Positions 63,328 through 64,000 of a stretch of 64,000 bases of DNA are shown here, one piece after another (the stretch's first letter is position 1; the number at the start of each line of letters is the position of its first letter). The notes below the pieces were generated by a model. That model ran no database searches. It was not told the DNA's origin and worked only from the letters and a program-made list of their open reading frames with translations. The position numbers and the translations under genes were made by a program. Location of the stretch: assembly GCA_051005695.1 (NCBI GenBank), contig JBPCJC010000062.1, positions 7,856 to 71,855 of the forward strand, given 5' to 3'. This stretch comes from JACCTI01 sp051005695. GTDB lineage: Bacteria > Verrucomicrobiota > Verrucomicrobiia > Chthoniobacterales > UBA10450.

Positions 63328-63683
63328 TGGAGGCGAGGGGAGTCGAACCCCTGTCCTCGAAGCCATCTGCACAAGCTTCTACATGCTTAGCCGGTGATTT
63401 ATTTTTAGGGAGCCGAAGGCTGCGCCGGCACACTCCGTCTCCCGAGCCACCACGAAATTCCTTCACCGTCCGGCGCGGTCACTCCGCCGTCCGATTAGCC
63501 TGCTGTCCATGTCCCGAGCCGTAGCAGGCGTCCAGCCCGGGACATCACGGTCAATTAAGCCGCGAGAGCGAGATCTTGGTGATCTGCGTTTATTTTTTTT
63601 GGTCCGGATTTTAACGAGGCCAACGAACCATCCTCGACATGCCACCTGCGCTTCAAACAACGAGTCGAAGCCAGTGCGCCCCC
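63328..63683 (-). ncRNA. ssrA: Transfer-messenger RNA (ssrA)
   Basis: A one-piece tmRNA of about 356 nt that rescues stalled ribosomes. The 5' end GGGGGCG pairs with the 3' CGCCTCC to make the acceptor stem. GGGTTCGACTCCC forms the T arm at the 3' side, and ACTGGCTTCGACT begins the molecule in the conserved way. The tag reading frame ends LALAA with a TAA at 63557-63555; from the Ala codon at 63587 it reads ADHQDLALAA, so the resume codon is probably there. CCA is not encoded. A T-run (TTTTTT) follows the 3' end. Confidence 0.93.
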
Positions 63684-63730
63684 TTTTTTTTGGAGACTGG
63701 AAGTGTAATGCTGACGGCCGATTTCGCAAC

Positions 63731-63872
63731 TCTGGGGAGCGCGCCCTCGTGCTGGCGACGGCGTGTCGACGTCGCGAACCTTTTCCCAACGCGGAATGCT
63801 CGTGCCACTGAAAGCGAAGTTCGTTTCGGCTGAAAGCCGAAACCAGCACGCTGCAAGCGTGCCCTCCCCAGA
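63731..63872. repeat. Inverted-repeat element, imperfect ends, beside the tmRNA
   Basis: TCTGGGGAGCGCGCCC with TCGTGCTGG at 63731-63755 pairs with the complement at 63843-63872 (TCTGGGGAGGGCACGC, then GCGTGCTGG) apart from a few indels. The ends share GGGGAG with the family-2 element at 55049-55196, so they may be related. No coding capacity is evident. It begins about 50 bp upstream of the tmRNA 5' end, where that gene's promoter should lie. Confidence 0.55.
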
Positions 63873-63923
63873 CAGACTCAAAAAATCCCTTGCGCACGCA
63901 AAAGTGCTGCCGCACGAGTTCCC

Positions 63924-64000
63924 ATGCCGGAGCTGAAAGATTTCGCCAGCTCCGTGGCCATTGTCGTCTCGAGATGCGACGCCTTCTTCGATGCCTGGCG
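63924..64000 (+). CDS. Start of an unidentified protein-coding gene, cut by the window edge
   Basis: From the ATG the sequence reads MPELKDFASSVAIVVSRCDA, then FFDAW, to the edge without a stop. The VAIVVSRCD stretch followed by FFDAW looks like the opening of a Rossmann-like or GT-A glycosyltransferase-like protein, but 25 residues are too few for a family call. It starts about 50 bp after the inverted-repeat element. Confidence 0.4.
   Translation, partial: MPELKDFASSVAIVVSRCDAFFDAW

Noticed and set aside
1..64000. CRISPR arrays, prophage, IS elements, rRNA or tRNA genes
   Set aside because: No regularly spaced direct repeats, transposase or integrase signatures, or tRNA cloverleaf sequences were seen apart from the tmRNA.

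Overview
The window is GC-rich, densely coded bacterial chromosome with no phage, plasmid, IS or CRISPR content. Most genes are housekeeping or cell-envelope genes of a Gram-negative, diderm organism: tamA/tamB-like outer-membrane assembly genes, lipoprotein and Sec signal peptides, and TatA. Gene content, a secreted autotransporter-like protein with a DGIANG-type C-terminal region, and a tmRNA tag ending LALAA suggest Verrucomicrobiota, probably a Spartobacteria/Chthoniobacterales-like soil lineage. That placement is inference, since no rRNA is present.

Layout. 0-8.7 kb: a left-truncated cyclase-TolB signalling protein, a flavodoxin-less CysJ-like reductase, a YfhO-like membrane protein with an MBL hydrolase, comEC and trmB. 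8.7-15.6 kb: secreted MsrA, a decarboxylase remnant and a tamA-tamB pair. 15.7-19 kb: an anti-sigma-like protein, a nucleosidase, a CDF transporter and an enoyl-thioester reductase. 19-22 kb: rnpA-yidD-yidC-jag without rpmH. 22-30.5 kb: lipoprotein, ald, algH, recF, transglutaminase, DUF4230 protein and dnaE. 30.6-35.2 kb: a large secreted beta-rich protein and an STT3-like membrane protein with a frameshifted tail. 35.3-41.6 kb: glnB-glnA, ACT protein, carbonic anhydrase, tatA, acyl carrier protein, LOG protein and an alpha/beta hydrolase. 41.6-47.9 kb: a tight six-gene run with egtB-egtD (ergothioneine synthesis), an ABC ATPase, a fused binding-protein/permease and an aldehyde dehydrogenase. 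48-56.4 kb: a frameshifted S46 peptidase, a DoxX-hydrolase-DUF1761 operon, an M16 protease and a flavoprotein. 56.4-64 kb: an acetate-type symporter with its DUF485 partner, a membrane protein, an ECF sigma/anti-sigma/PDZ operon, a DUF4440 protein, the tmRNA, and the start of an unidentified gene at the right edge.

The most striking feature is a non-palindromic 9-mer, CCTAACGAG, found 42 times exactly (19 on the plus strand, 23 on the minus strand) plus about 30 one-base variants sharing CTAACGA. Chance predicts about 0.5 exact copies in 64 kb. It lies in both orientations inside genes, at gene junctions and in stop codons, and is absent from a 5.2 kb stretch holding the secreted-protein gene. 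Its density of roughly one per 0.85 kb including variants is like that of the DNA uptake sequences of Neisseria and Haemophilus, and comEC is present. An uptake-sequence-like or other genome-wide signal is the leading hypothesis. Secondary interests are the ergothioneine operon with its own transporter, two families of inverted-repeat elements (one supplying the C-terminus of a gene), and two single-base frameshifts.
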